Counted from the first letter of the stretch, positions 37,650-47,094 are shown. The stretch is 64,000 bases of DNA from Bin87 sp965261925 (GCA_965261925.1 OZ253486.1:1922001-1986000); one strand, 5' to 3'. Made by a program: numbers and translations. The notes: a model not told the origin generated them from the letters alone.

Positions 37650-39104
37650 TCAGACGACATCCGGTGCGGCAGAGGCAACAGCGTTTCGGCCGATGTGGTC
37701 CAGGTACTCCTGGATGTTGAGCACCTGGATGGTGTTGGTGGTACCAGTGACCCCGGTCATGAAACCGTGGACCAGGGTGACCACGTCCCGCTCCGAAACC
37801 ATTCCGGTGGCCATGGCCGCGTCAACCAGCATGGTTACCAACTTGGCGACGTCGGGCTCGGCGGGTATGACGCCCTTGGGGATCAGCCCCCACGCCATGC
37901 ACACGCGGCGCTGTACGGCGGCGTCATGGGAGAACACGATGATGTCGTTTTCGGGACGGAAGCGCGACATCTCGTAGGCGGCGCGCCCGGAACTGGTTAT
38001 CACGATGGGTTTGGCGTTCAGCGATTTCGCCAGTTGGGTGGCTCCCCAGGTGACGGACTGGGTCTGGTCGCGTTGGGGGAATTCGGAATAATAGTGGTAC
38101 ATCTTCTCGGCCTGGACGATCACGGCGTCGGCGATGCGCACCGCTTCGACCGGATGAGCGCCGACTGCGATTTCGTCAGACAGCAAGATGGAGTCGCAGC
38201 CGTCAAGCACGGCGTTGGCGATGTCGGACACTTCCGCCCGCGTTGGCGTGGGTGAGTTGACCATCGACCGCAGCATTTGAGTGGCGACCGAGGAGATACG
38301 TCCGGCGCGGTTGGCTCGGGTCACCATGTCCTTCTGTATGATGGGGACCTCTTCCATTGGCATCTCGACGCCAAGGTCGCCGCGGGCGACCATGATGCCG
38401 TCGACCTCCTCGAGTATCTCGTCCAGGTTGGCGATGCATTCGCGCCGTTCGAGCTTGGCCATGACGGGTGCGCGGCTGCCGAGCTGGTTGAGATAGGCTC
38501 GGGCGTAGCGGACGTCTTCGCCGGTACGCACGAAGGACAGCGCGACCCAGTCGACATCCTGATCCACCCCAAACTGCAGGGCGATCTTGTCGCTTTCGGT
38601 GATTACCGGCATGTCGATGGGCACGTCGGGGAGGTTCACCCCTTTGTACGAGGAGAGATTGCCGCCGTTGCGGACGCTGGTCTTTACTTCGAGGTCCGGG
38701 GTTATTTCCAGGACTTCCAGACACACGGTCCCATCGGAGATATAAACCAGGTTGCCGGGACGCATGCTGCGCAGGATGTCAGGTTCAGGGAAGGGGAGGC
38801 GAAACGGAGAGACTGAATTCGGCTCGTTGACGATGGAAACTTCATCACCAAAGTTCAATTGCGCCGGCTCCGCCATGTTTCCCAACCGGAACTTGTTGCC
38901 TCCCAGGTCCTGCAGGACGGCGATGGGCCGGTTGTGTTTTTCGGACGCGGTCCGTACCGCCGCGATGACTTCGGCATGTTCTTCAAGCGTGCCGTGGGAG
39001 AAGTTGAGGCGGGCAACGTCCATGCCGGCGCCCACGAGACGGTCCAGGATTTCCGGAGAACGGGATGCTGGGCCTATGGTGGCGATAATCTTAGTCTTGC
39101 GCAT
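37650..39104 (-). CDS. pyk: Pyruvate kinase, divergent active-site variant
   Basis: A 484-residue pyruvate kinase making pyruvate and ATP from PEP and ADP. MRKTKIIATIGPASRS, DVARLNFSHG, IMVARGDLGVEMP, ATQMLRSM and PTRAEVSDIANAVLDGCDS are family motifs. Several usually fixed residues differ: the DLxGPKIR element is DLGGNKFR, and LSGETAVG is LSDEIAVG. The catalytic Lys (AKLERRECIANLDEI) and the metal-binding Glu/Asp of ARGDLG are kept. C-terminal regulatory domain present. It may have altered cation or effector use. It is convergent with gltD. Confidence 0.93.
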   Translation of the reverse strand: MRKTKIIATIGPASRSPEILDRLVGAGMDVARLNFSHGTLEEHAEVIAAVRTASEKHNRPIAVLQDLGGNKFRLGNMAEPAQLNFGDEVSIVNEPNSVSPFRLPFPEPDILRSMRPGNLVYISDGTVCLEVLEITPDLEVKTSVRNGGNLSSYKGVNLPDVPIDMPVITESDKIALQFGVDQDVDWVALSFVRTGEDVRYARAYLNQLGSRAPVMAKLERRECIANLDEILEEVDGIMVARGDLGVEMPMEEVPIIQKDMVTRANRAGRISSVATQMLRSMVNSPTPTRAEVSDIANAVLDGCDSILLSDEIAVGAHPVEAVRIADAVIVQAEKMYHYYSEFPQRDQTQSVTWGATQLAKSLNAKPIVITSSGRAAYEMSRFRPENDIIVFSHDAAVQRRVCMAWGLIPKGVIPAEPDVAKLVTMLVDAAMATGMVSERDVVTLVHGFMTGVTGTTNTIQVLNIQEYLDHIGRNAVASAAPDVV

Positions 39105-39333
39105 AACGTCTACCTCTGCTCCATGGTCCGCTTTCTTTGCGCCATTATAACCCGGCCTCGGTTTGGCTCGTCATAAGGTTTGGCACGGCGTCAACGCCGC
39201 TTTTCATCTGGTTGTTTGGATGGCCCAACGGAGAGGCGGGTCAAGCGGGGGAAAGATACGATGCCGCGAGGACGTGCTCTGTGGATTGTATGGCTGAGGA
39301 GGTGCAGCCGGAATTTGGCCGCCGGTAATGATC

Positions 39334-39358
39334 AGGGGCGACCCGCCGGGCCGCCCCT
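39334..39358. repeat. GTAGGGGCG-type palindromic repeat, copy 1
   Basis: AGGGGCGACCC, loop GCC, GGGCCGCCCCT, 10 of 11 pairs. Its core AGGGGCG/CGCCCCTA recurs at 43608-43638 and 63212-63239, as a REP-like family. It lies just past the LLM gene stop, in the 284-bp gap to pyk, which otherwise shows only a small hairpin CGGCGT-CA-ACGCCG followed by CTTTT near 39186. Confidence 0.65.
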
Positions 39359-39388
39359 ACGTGGTTGTTGGTTGCCGGGGACCCTGGA

Positions 39389-40555
39389 TCAACTGCGCTG
39401 GCGGCTTTCCTCGTAGGCCTGGCTGGCGCGTTCGAGGCCGGCGCGACGATTGACCTGCAGGGTGTCCTTGAGGTCGGACGCCCACTGCTGGGAGGTTTTG
39501 ATTCCCGAAAGGCTTCCCTGGAACTGGGGCATCACGTAACGTGCCAGGAGTTCGTAAGAACGATGGAGCTTGTCTCGGGGAGCCCAGTCCTCCGCCCGAA
39601 CCAGCATGCCGCCGAACCCGCCGGACATCTCCTGCAGCTCGTTGATACGCTGGATGCAGTCGTCCGGCGTTCCGACGATCCACTGCTTGTTGTCGGTCAT
39701 GAAGTCGACGATCTGGTCGCGCGGGACATCCGGAACCTCGTGGCCGAGGGTGTTGCCGAAATACTCGGTGACCACGCGAGCGGAACCTTCGCGGATGTCC
39801 TCCTGGGCCTGCTTCTTCGAGTCGGCCAAGTGCACGCCAACTGACAGGCGCCACTCCTCGCGCTTCACGGTTTGCCCGTGCTCGGCAGCCGTCTCCTCCG
39901 CGATGGCCCACTGGTCCTTCAGGCTGGTGGACCGCACCATGTCCCGGGGCACGCTGAGGGAGATGACCCCGGCCCCGTGCTTGCCGGCCGTGGTCACTCC
40001 GGCCGGTGACTGGACCGACGCGACGACCAGCGGGAAGGGCTGCTGATAGGGACGCAACTGCAGATGGGCATCGTTCAACTCGAACCAGTCGCTCTTGTAG
40101 GTGTACGGTTCGTCGCTGTCCATCAGGCGCTTGATGGCCCCCAGGGACTCGTCCATCATCTCGCGCTGCCGGGCCGGATTGATACCAAACATGTAGGCAT
40201 CGGAGGCGAGGGCGCCAGGTCCCACACCCAGCATCACGCGCCCCCGGGTGAGGTGGTCCAGGAGGACCATGCGGTTGGCCACCATGTAGGGATGATGATA
40301 TGGGAGACTGATGACGCCGGTACCCAGGCGGAGGTTCCGGGTACGTTCGGCCGCGGTGGCCATGAACACTTCGGGCGAGGCGATGGTTTCCCACCCGGCG
40401 CTGTGGTGCTCACCGATCCAGGCTTCGTCGTAGCCCAGGTGATCCAACCATTGCAGGAGTTCGAGGTCGCGCTCGAGGGCCAGCGTAGGGTTCTCGCCGA
40501 CGCGGTGGAACGGAGCCATAAACACGCCAAATTTCATGCGGGCCGGAGCGTTCAT
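39389..40555 (-). CDS. LLM class flavin-dependent oxidoreductase
   Basis: A 388-residue luciferase-like monooxygenase, a TIM barrel using reduced flavin. KFGVFMAPFH, DLELLQWLDHLGYDEAWIGE and TRNLRLGTGVISLPYHHPYMVA are the N-terminal hallmark; LTRGRVMLGVGPGALASDAYMFG follows. Closest in pattern to bacterial luciferase/limonene-monooxygenase-type enzymes. ATG 40555 has GAGGAGG upstream. It shares a strand with the tandem dimeric-barrel protein 87 bp upstream, so they may be one operon. Substrate unknown. Confidence 0.88.
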   Translation of the reverse strand: MNAPARMKFGVFMAPFHRVGENPTLALERDLELLQWLDHLGYDEAWIGEHHSAGWETIASPEVFMATAAERTRNLRLGTGVISLPYHHPYMVANRMVLLDHLTRGRVMLGVGPGALASDAYMFGINPARQREMMDESLGAIKRLMDSDEPYTYKSDWFELNDAHLQLRPYQQPFPLVVASVQSPAGVTTAGKHGAGVISLSVPRDMVRSTSLKDQWAIAEETAAEHGQTVKREEWRLSVGVHLADSKKQAQEDIREGSARVVTEYFGNTLGHEVPDVPRDQIVDFMTDNKQWIVGTPDDCIQRINELQEMSGGFGGMLVRAEDWAPRDKLHRSYELLARYVMPQFQGSLSGIKTSQQWASDLKDTLQVNRRAGLERASQAYEESRQRS

Positions 40556-40642
40556 CGATTGCCTCCTCAACTGGCTGTGGGCAAAATCAAGGTTCTGTGG
40601 ATGCGCCATTCTAACACGCGCGGTTTCACCGCCGGGTTATGG

Positions 40643-41317
40643 CTAGAAAGACCGGGGCGGCAGGACACGCCGGTAAACGCCGGGCGATCCGGGAGCGTGG
40701 CCGTAGGAGCCGCCGATGTATTCGTGCATGGTGTCCTGGCGACGCTGGTTCTCCCACGCCAGGGTTTCCGGCACCTTTTCGTGCTCGAACTCGTACATCG
40801 TAAGGTACTTGGGGCCGCCTTCCACCGCGTGGTAGCGGCGAACGTGGAGGCAGCCGGGAATCTGCAGGTTGGCCGGAGTGCGGACAGTGTCGTAGTACTC
40901 GTTGTACTTGGCCTCGATGTCGACCGGAACGTCCATGCGACCGATCTGCAAAGCCGGAGCCATGCCTCTGCCCAAGGTGTCCGGATCACTTTCCTCGGGA
41001 TAAATCTGTGTGCATACGTTGCGCACGGTGCCGCGACCAATGGCGTTGGGCGACATGCGCTTGGTCCACTCCGTTGGATTCCGGCTCATGCGCAGATACT
41101 CATCGGTTTGGAGGGCGTCGACGGTCTCCAACTCATAGACGGCCAAATAGCGCGGACCGCCGCGCAGGGCTTCGTAACGGGCTGCGTCGAGAAACCCGGG
41201 AGCGCTGAGGCGTTCCGGGACATGTTCCTGATTGTACCAGGCGTTGAATTCGGCTTCATTCTCAATGTCGACGTCGGTGAAGACAATCAGCAGGGCGGTT
41301 CCCTTTTTCTTGACCAT
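40643..41317 (-). CDS. Tandem dimeric alpha-beta barrel protein (EthD/DUF4286-like)
   Basis: A 224-residue protein made of two similar ferredoxin-like halves. Half 1 has EAEFNAWYNQEHVPERLSAPGF and GGPRYLAVYELE. Half 2 has EAKYNEYYDTVRTPANLQIPGC and GGPKYLTMYEFE. Such folds often dimerise to form a barrel; here one chain contains both halves, giving a pseudo-dimer. Related families include EthD and DUF4286, with roles in ring cleavage or ester/heme chemistry. Possibly works with the adjacent LLM monooxygenase. Exact role not known. Confidence 0.7.
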   Translation of the reverse strand: MVKKKGTALLIVFTDVDIENEAEFNAWYNQEHVPERLSAPGFLDAARYEALRGGPRYLAVYELETVDALQTDEYLRMSRNPTEWTKRMSPNAIGRGTVRNVCTQIYPEESDPDTLGRGMAPALQIGRMDVPVDIEAKYNEYYDTVRTPANLQIPGCLHVRRYHAVEGGPKYLTMYEFEHEKVPETLAWENQRRQDTMHEYIGGSYGHAPGSPGVYRRVLPPRSF

Positions 41318-41590
41318 AACGCACCTCTCTTTCGTTGCGCATTAAACCACAATCTGAGGCGGTTCACTGCGGCCCAGGTTGAGGCGTCCCGAAATAACCT
41401 TCGATCAACGGCGCTCCGGCGTCTTGCTCCTTCTGGCTTGGGGATGACGGATCAATGGCAGCGGCAGGGCGTGGGAGGGTCGGTACGGGGCTCCAAGAAA
41501 CGCCCAGCCCGTATTGGGGAACGAGAATGGAGGGTGTTGGTTGCTGCCCGCTGTCGTATGAATTACGATAGACGATGATTCGCGATCAGC

Positions 41591-42640
41591 ATGATCGATG
41601 GGAACGGACGCGACGACTTGACTGTACGTACCAAAGTGCTAGTGACCGGCGGAGCCGGCTTCATCGGTTCGCACCTGGTTGATGGGCTGCTGGACAACGG
41701 ATACGACGTGGCGGTGGTGGACAATCTCAGCAGCGGTCAATTGCGCAACCTGAATCACCGGGCGACTTTCCACCACGCGGAGTTAAACGATGTCCGGTTG
41801 ACGCAAATCATCCAGAGGGAAAGACCGGAGATCGTGTTTCACCTGGCGGCCCAGAGCAGCGTCCGCCGATCTGCGATTGATCCCGTGGCCGACGCGGACT
41901 CCAACGTGATGGGCACGATCCGGTTGATTGCGGCGGCGGCGGCAGAGGGCGTGGAGAAGTTCATCTTTTCGTCAACTGGCGGGGCAATCTACGGCGATCC
42001 GGAAACCATCCCCTGCGATGAAGGTACGCCGGTGAACCCTCTTACCCCGTATGCTCTATCCAAATACGTCGGCGAGCAGTACCTGGAACTGTTCAACGAG
42101 ACCTATGGGCTGGATTACACGATCCTCAGATACGCCAACGTTTACGGTCCCGGTCAAAATCCTGATGGCGAAGCCGGCGTTATCGCGATTTTCGCCGGGA
42201 TGATGCTGGGTGAACGCCGGCCGCAGATCTACGGCGACGGTCTCCAGAAACGCGATTTCGTGTACGTGTCCGACGTGGTTAAGGCCAACCTCGCGGCTGT
42301 CAACAGGGGCGATGGCCGAACGTATAACATTGGTACGGGGCAACAGGTCAGCATCGCGCGGATTTACGAACTGCTGCGGGAAATCACGGGATTTGACCAG
42401 GAGCCCGACTATCGACCCAGACGGACCGGAGAGGTGCTCAACATTGCCCTGGACTCGACCCGCGCAGAGAAAGAGTTGAAATGGACGGCTGAGGTGTCGC
42501 TGGAGGAGGGCCTGAAGCGTTCGGTGGAGTACGTTCGGGCTTCTCTTTCGCAGCGCACCAGTCGTGTGGGCGCCATGTCGGACCGCAGGCGCCATCACGC
42601 GAACCCGGCGCCGGCGGTTGCCGACGGGTCCGACGGATAA
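41591..42640 (+). CDS. NAD-dependent epimerase/dehydratase (GalE-like)
   Basis: A 349-residue extended short-chain dehydrogenase for nucleotide sugars. Rossmann motif VTGGAGFIGSHLV, VVDNLSSG, HLAAQSSV, catalytic Ser/Thr in IFSSTGGAIYG and YxxxK in YALSKYVGE; LRYANVYGPGQ and NIGTGQQVS are common to UDP-glucose 4-epimerases. The last about 30 residues are a polar Arg/Ala tail beyond the usual end. Start may be 41591 or slightly later. It lies 16 bp before trxB on the same strand, so they may be co-transcribed despite unrelated roles. Confidence 0.85.
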   Translation: MIDGNGRDDLTVRTKVLVTGGAGFIGSHLVDGLLDNGYDVAVVDNLSSGQLRNLNHRATFHHAELNDVRLTQIIQRERPEIVFHLAAQSSVRRSAIDPVADADSNVMGTIRLIAAAAAEGVEKFIFSSTGGAIYGDPETIPCDEGTPVNPLTPYALSKYVGEQYLELFNETYGLDYTILRYANVYGPGQNPDGEAGVIAIFAGMMLGERRPQIYGDGLQKRDFVYVSDVVKANLAAVNRGDGRTYNIGTGQQVSIARIYELLREITGFDQEPDYRPRRTGEVLNIALDSTRAEKELKWTAEVSLEEGLKRSVEYVRASLSQRTSRVGAMSDRRRHHANPAPAVADGSDG

Positions 42641-42656
42641 AGGAGGAACCCACCAG

Positions 42657-43577
42657 ATGTCCAACGACTACGACGTTGTGATCCTTGGCGCCGGCGCCGC
42701 AGGTTTGTCGGCGGGGCTCTACTCGACTCGCGCGATGCTCAGCACCCTGATGATCGAAAGCATCGGTCCCGGCGGACAACTGCTGATTACCGACGATATC
42801 GAGAACTACCCCGGGTTCCGGGAGGGCGTGAAGGGCCAAACGCTGGCCGATGAGATGTACAACCAGGCCGAGCGCTTTGGGGCCAAGATGGAGTATGCCG
42901 AGATTGAAGGTGTGGAAAACCTGTACGACGACCGGAAACTGGTCCGGACCTCCGAAGGCGATTTCACGGCTCGCGCTCTGATCATCGCCACGGGCGGCTC
43001 GCACAACAAGCTGGGTGTGCCCGGAGAGGACGAGTTCGGCGGCCGCGGTGTTTCGTATTGCGCCGTTTGCGACGGCAACTTTTTCCGCGGGCAGGACGTG
43101 GTGGTCGTCGGCGGTGGCGACTCCGCCATGGACGAGAGTTTCTATCTTACGGGCATCTGTAACTCGGTCACCATCATTCATCGACGGGACGACCTTCGTG
43201 CCACCAAAGTGCTGCAGGACCGCGCATTTTCCAACCCGAAGTACAAATGGCTGTGGAGCCATGTGGTCGAGGAATTCGTGGGGAACGACGTCCTGGAAGC
43301 GGCCCGCGTCAAGAACGTGAAAACGGACGAGGTGTACGACTATCCCACCGCTGCGGCTTTCGTCTACGTGGGGTTTCACCCCAACACCGAGGCCTTCCAA
43401 GAAAAGCTCGAAATGGATGAACTGGGCCACATCCACGGCGACCTGCACATGAGGACGAACATCCCGAAGGTTTACGTGTGCGGCGACGCACGGGCCGAAT
43501 CCACCCGGCAGCTGGGAGCAGCCGTTGGGGACGGTATCACCGCCGCGCTGGCCGCTTTCCACGACCTGTCAGCGTGA
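42657..43577 (+). CDS. trxB: Thioredoxin reductase
   Basis: A 306-residue low-molecular-weight thioredoxin reductase. FAD site VILGAGAAGLSAGLYSTRA, redox-active CAVC in YCAVCDGNFF, NADPH motif VVVGGGDSAMDESFYLTG, and the C-terminal FAD segment VYVCGDARAESTRQLGAAVGDG. ATG 42657 with AGGAGG at 42641-42646. A thioredoxin gene is not next to it. Ends at a strong palindrome shared with the opposing TauE gene. Confidence 0.95.
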   Translation: MSNDYDVVILGAGAAGLSAGLYSTRAMLSTLMIESIGPGGQLLITDDIENYPGFREGVKGQTLADEMYNQAERFGAKMEYAEIEGVENLYDDRKLVRTSEGDFTARALIIATGGSHNKLGVPGEDEFGGRGVSYCAVCDGNFFRGQDVVVVGGGDSAMDESFYLTGICNSVTIIHRRDDLRATKVLQDRAFSNPKYKWLWSHVVEEFVGNDVLEAARVKNVKTDEVYDYPTAAAFVYVGFHPNTEAFQEKLEMDELGHIHGDLHMRTNIPKVYVCGDARAESTRQLGAAVGDGITAALAAFHDLSA

Positions 43578-43607
43578 ACGGCCGACGGGATCGGCCTATG
43601 ATCGCGA

Positions 43608-43638
43608 TTTAGGGGCGGGTATAGTACCCGCCCCTAAA
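43608..43638. terminator. Bidirectional terminator / GTAGGGGCG-type palindrome, copy 2
   Basis: Perfect 14-bp inverted repeat TTTAGGGGCGGGTA, loop TAG, TACCCGCCCCTAAA, between convergent trxB and the TauE-like gene. The TauE stop codon (43636-43634) is inside the stem, so the repeat has become part of that gene's 3' end. Confidence 0.75.
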
Positions 43639-44377
43639 TCAATCGCACCAGTTCCCGAACCAGCAGCGACGTGCTGCCTCCGATGATGACGAAGAGCACG
43701 GCGTAACGGAAGATGCGGAGGCTCATGCGACGCGACAGCCAGCCGCCGAGCATTGAGCCAATCACGACCACCGGTACGCCGGCCGCCATTTCGTACTCCA
43801 CGTCCTGGGGGATCAACCCGGTCAGGTAGTACAGGACCAACCCCAGGACGCCGGCCAGCAGGAAATACACCGCCAGGGTCGCGCGCATCGTTTCGCGAGT
43901 CCAGTCCTGCTCGATGGCGTAGATGGCGGCCACCGGCCCGCCGATGCTGAGCGTCGTGGTGAGCAGTGTGGTCGTGAAGCCGAAACCGACGGCCCCCCAC
44001 CGGGTGCGAGCGGCGGGAAGTCTGACGTCGAACAGGGTGATCAGGGCGATCACCAGGATCAGGCTGACGATGGATATCCGCAAGGCGGCGGGGGCGGCGA
44101 CGCTGAGCAGCAGCACCCCCAGAGGCACCGGCGGCAGGCCGGCGACGATGAACAGCCACGACTGCCGCCAGCGAAAGGCGCGCCAGGCCTGGAACAGAAT
44201 CAACACGGTGGCGACGACGATCATCGCGTTGGACAGCACCACCACCTGCCGCGGAGCCAGTATGAGCAGCAGGATCGGGGCCATGGCCAACGCCATGCCG
44301 AAACCGACGGCGCTGAAAACGAATGATCCCAGCAGCAGCGCCACCAGGATGACAACAAGCTCCCAACCGAAGAGCAT
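43634..44377 (-). CDS. Sulfite exporter TauE/SafE family protein
   Basis: A 247-residue membrane protein with about 8 hydrophobic segments. The N-terminal FVFSAVGFGMALAMAPILLL and the central SIGGPVAAIYAI are the two conserved halves of the TauE/SafE family; these export sulfite, sulfoacetate or other organic anions. The start at 44377 overlaps the previous stop by one base (TGATG), so it is translationally coupled to the AcoX-like gene. A longer upstream frame is in the coding region of that gene and is not used. Confidence 0.82.
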   Translation of the reverse strand: MLFGWELVVILVALLLGSFVFSAVGFGMALAMAPILLLILAPRQVVVLSNAMIVVATVLILFQAWRAFRWRQSWLFIVAGLPPVPLGVLLLSVAAPAALRISIVSLILVIALITLFDVRLPAARTRWGAVGFGFTTTLLTTTLSIGGPVAAIYAIEQDWTRETMRATLAVYFLLAGVLGLVLYYLTGLIPQDVEYEMAAGVPVVVIGSMLGGWLSRRMSLRIFRYAVLFVIIGGSTSLLVRELVRLI

Positions 44378-45384
44378 CAGGGGAGATTGAACAGTCCGAG
44401 TTGGGCGGCGCGGCGCAGGGTGCGCTGGACCAGGACTACGGGAGGCCCGTTTCGGGCCAGCACGATTTCCGCCGAATCGGCCGGGGTCAGCGTCAGCGAA
44501 CGTTCTCCATCGAGGGCGACGGTGCAATACCGGGGTTCCAGTGCCACAGGGATGCCCTCGTGGAGCAGTTTCCACGAGGCTATGGACGCGGGCTCAACAA
44601 TGCCCGGCGCCACCGGGGCAATCACGGTGGCGCTCGGTGGATCCTCGGAGTCGGCTCCGCTGCGCGAAAGGACGTAGTGCAGGCCCCCCACGTCGGCGAT
44701 GGACAGCGGATGAAGCCGGCCTCCCACCGATGACAAACCGATGCCGCTGGGTTCGGCGCGGGTGAGGAACACCTCGTGAACGGTGTCCAGATCCCAGATT
44801 GCGCGGGTGGCAACGTAGCGTTCCCGGGAAATAGCCACATCTACCAGGGCGAGGTCACGGAACTCCCCGTTGACGTGGATTTGCAGGGTTTTGCTGATCA
44901 CCGAAGTGTCCGGAAGTTCCATACTCCCCGAGGCGACGAGGCCCGCAGCGATACCGGCCAGGGTACCCTCGACCATGACCGGGAAGATGTTATTGGTTCC
45001 GGTGGAAATGGCCACCAGCGGAATCTGATTGGTTCCGACGGCAACCGCGCGGTTGGTGCCGTCGCCGCCCAGAGTGATCAGACAACCCACTCCCATGTCG
45101 GCCATCATGGCGGCTGCCCGTGTCGTGTCTCCCTCCGTGTAGAGAGGCGACATGGGCAGCATTTCCAGGGGCAGAGTGATGCTGGAATCGTCTGCGGCGC
45201 GACGGCACAGGTTGCCGCTGTCGGGCATGGCAATCACGCGCTGCACATCGGTAGACTGCAGGCCGATGAGAGCGCGGCGGACGGTGTTGACCTTTTCCCA
45301 ATCGGGCACCACACGTCCCTGTGCCACCAGCCGGCGGATGTCCTTGCTGGCAGCGGGATTGGCGATGATTCCGACGGTGGTCAT
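44377..45384 (-). CDS. AcoX-like ATP-NAD kinase family protein
   Basis: A 335-residue protein of the NAD-kinase/diacylglycerol-kinase fold. GIIANPAASKDIRRLVAQG is the start of AcoX-type proteins, VNTVRRALIGL follows, and CLITLGGDGTNRAVA carries the GGDG nucleotide site, with ISTGTNNIFP. AcoX is encoded in acetoin operons of other bacteria but its reaction is not settled. No acetoin dehydrogenase genes are here. Start at 45384 is the first Met before the conserved sequence; the longer frame has no ribosome site. Confidence 0.8.
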   Translation of the reverse strand: MTTVGIIANPAASKDIRRLVAQGRVVPDWEKVNTVRRALIGLQSTDVQRVIAMPDSGNLCRRAADDSSITLPLEMLPMSPLYTEGDTTRAAAMMADMGVGCLITLGGDGTNRAVAVGTNQIPLVAISTGTNNIFPVMVEGTLAGIAAGLVASGSMELPDTSVISKTLQIHVNGEFRDLALVDVAISRERYVATRAIWDLDTVHEVFLTRAEPSGIGLSSVGGRLHPLSIADVGGLHYVLSRSGADSEDPPSATVIAPVAPGIVEPASIASWKLLHEGIPVALEPRYCTVALDGERSLTLTPADSAEIVLARNGPPVVLVQRTLRRAAQLGLFNLP

Positions 45385-45675
45385 GTGGGTGCGCGGTGCG
45401 GGACAGGCTGGTATCAGTGACGACGGCCCACTATACACCATGGCTGCGCACCAGCCGGCGGGCAGCCATTGATTGAACCGGCGTCGGTTGCATAGGCAGC
45501 ATGGTCAGGGTGATACAATTCTGAGCGCTTGGAAATTTTGCGAACGTTGACGGCCAGACCGATCAATCGTCGTGTCCAGCTGCATGGCAGCATCTCGACT
45601 CGAGCGCGTTCGGGACGAACCCGGCGGGCGTGAGATCCCAACCAATCGCAACAGGAATTCCACCAGGAGCGCGTT

Positions 45676-47094
45676 ATGGATTCTGAAATCGCTTTCACTC
45701 CCGCCACAGAAGTGCGGCGTATGATCGCCGCCAGGGAAATCTCTTCCGTGGAGATCGCCGAGTATTTCTTCCAGCGAATCGATGAGTTGAATCCGCGCCT
45801 GAACGCCTATCTGACGGTGTGCCCCGAGCAGGCGTTGGCCGACGCCGCGGCCGCGGACGAAGCGGTACAGAGGGGAGACGAATTGGGACCGCTGCACGGC
45901 GTGCCCATTTCGATCAAGGACCTGGAACTCACGAAAGGAGTCCGGACGACCATGGGGTCAGCGGTCTTCCGCGACCGGGTGCCGGAGATCGACTCCATCG
46001 TGGTGGAACGGGTCAAGGCGGCTGGCGGAATCATACTGGGCAAGACCAACACCCCGGAATTCGGGCAGTCGGGAACCACCGAAAACCTGGTGAGCGAACC
46101 GTGCCGCAATCCCTGGAACACCGACTACACCCCCGGTGGCAGCAGCGGCGGCGCGGCGGCCGCGCTGATCGCGGGTTTGTGTACACTGGCTACCGGTAGC
46201 GACGGCGGCGGGAGCGTCCGCATACCGTCCAGCTTCAGCGGGGTAACCGGGATCAAGCCATCGCACGGGAGAGTGCCCCGATACGGTGGTTACGGCGGGC
46301 CCGCTGTGAACCATTTCTCGCAAAGCGGGCCCATGAGCCGGACGGTGCGGGACACCGCGATGTTGCTCCAGGTGTTGGCGGGACCGGACTCGCGGGACCC
46401 CAACACGATGACCGATGCGCCTCCGGATTACATGGCGGCCCTGGAGGGTGGTGTTGAGGGCTGGCGAGTGGCGTGGAGCGACGACCTGGGGTACGCCGCG
46501 GTGGATCCCGAGGTCGTGCAGATCACACGCGGCGCCGCGCAGGTTTTCCAGGAGTTGGGGGCGATCGTTGAGGAAGCGGCGCCGGAAATCGAGGGCGACC
46601 CGTTCCCGGCGTTTTCCACCGTGTTCGGCACGGCGTCATATACTTCCTACGCCGGGCTTTACCCGGGACGACGGGAAGAACTGACCCACTACGTGCAAAA
46701 CACCTTCGACGCCGCGTCTCAACATACGGCGGCCGACCTCTCCCGGGCGTTGGCATACGTGGACCGCCTCAAGCGGCGCTTCGCGGATTTCTTCGACACC
46801 TATGACCTGCTGCTCACGCCGGCGATGGCGGTGACGGCCTTCCCGATTGGCCAGCATCCGACGAGCATCGGTGGGCGATCCGTGGAACCGTGGTGGGGGT
46901 ACCTTCCCTTCACCTTCCCGATCAACATGAGCGGGCAAACCGCCTCCAGCGTGCCGTGCGGATTCTCCGCAGCGGGTCTGCCGGTGGGTCTGCACATTGT
47001 CGGACCGGCGGGAGGCGAGGCTCGGGTGCTCCGCGCGATGGCGGCATTCGAAGCGGCGCGGCCTTGGGCGCAGCACCGGCCGGCAGTCTGCTGA
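45676..47094 (+). CDS. Amidase signature family hydrolase
   Basis: A 472-residue amidase. Lys in GVPISIKDLELTKG, Gly/Ser loop PGGSSGGAAAALIAG and nucleophile Ser in GSDGGGSVRIPSSF give the Ser-cisSer-Lys triad; SHGRVPRYG follows. It is not linked to gatB/gatC and differs from the amidase at 12213-13637 in many positions. CCAGGAG lies 8 bp upstream of the ATG. A TACAAT at 45514-45519 may be a -10. Acts on an amide of unknown kind. Confidence 0.88.
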   Translation: MDSEIAFTPATEVRRMIAAREISSVEIAEYFFQRIDELNPRLNAYLTVCPEQALADAAAADEAVQRGDELGPLHGVPISIKDLELTKGVRTTMGSAVFRDRVPEIDSIVVERVKAAGGIILGKTNTPEFGQSGTTENLVSEPCRNPWNTDYTPGGSSGGAAAALIAGLCTLATGSDGGGSVRIPSSFSGVTGIKPSHGRVPRYGGYGGPAVNHFSQSGPMSRTVRDTAMLLQVLAGPDSRDPNTMTDAPPDYMAALEGGVEGWRVAWSDDLGYAAVDPEVVQITRGAAQVFQELGAIVEEAAPEIEGDPFPAFSTVFGTASYTSYAGLYPGRREELTHYVQNTFDAASQHTAADLSRALAYVDRLKRRFADFFDTYDLLLTPAMAVTAFPIGQHPTSIGGRSVEPWWGYLPFTFPINMSGQTASSVPCGFSAAGLPVGLHIVGPAGGEARVLRAMAAFEAARPWAQHRPAVC

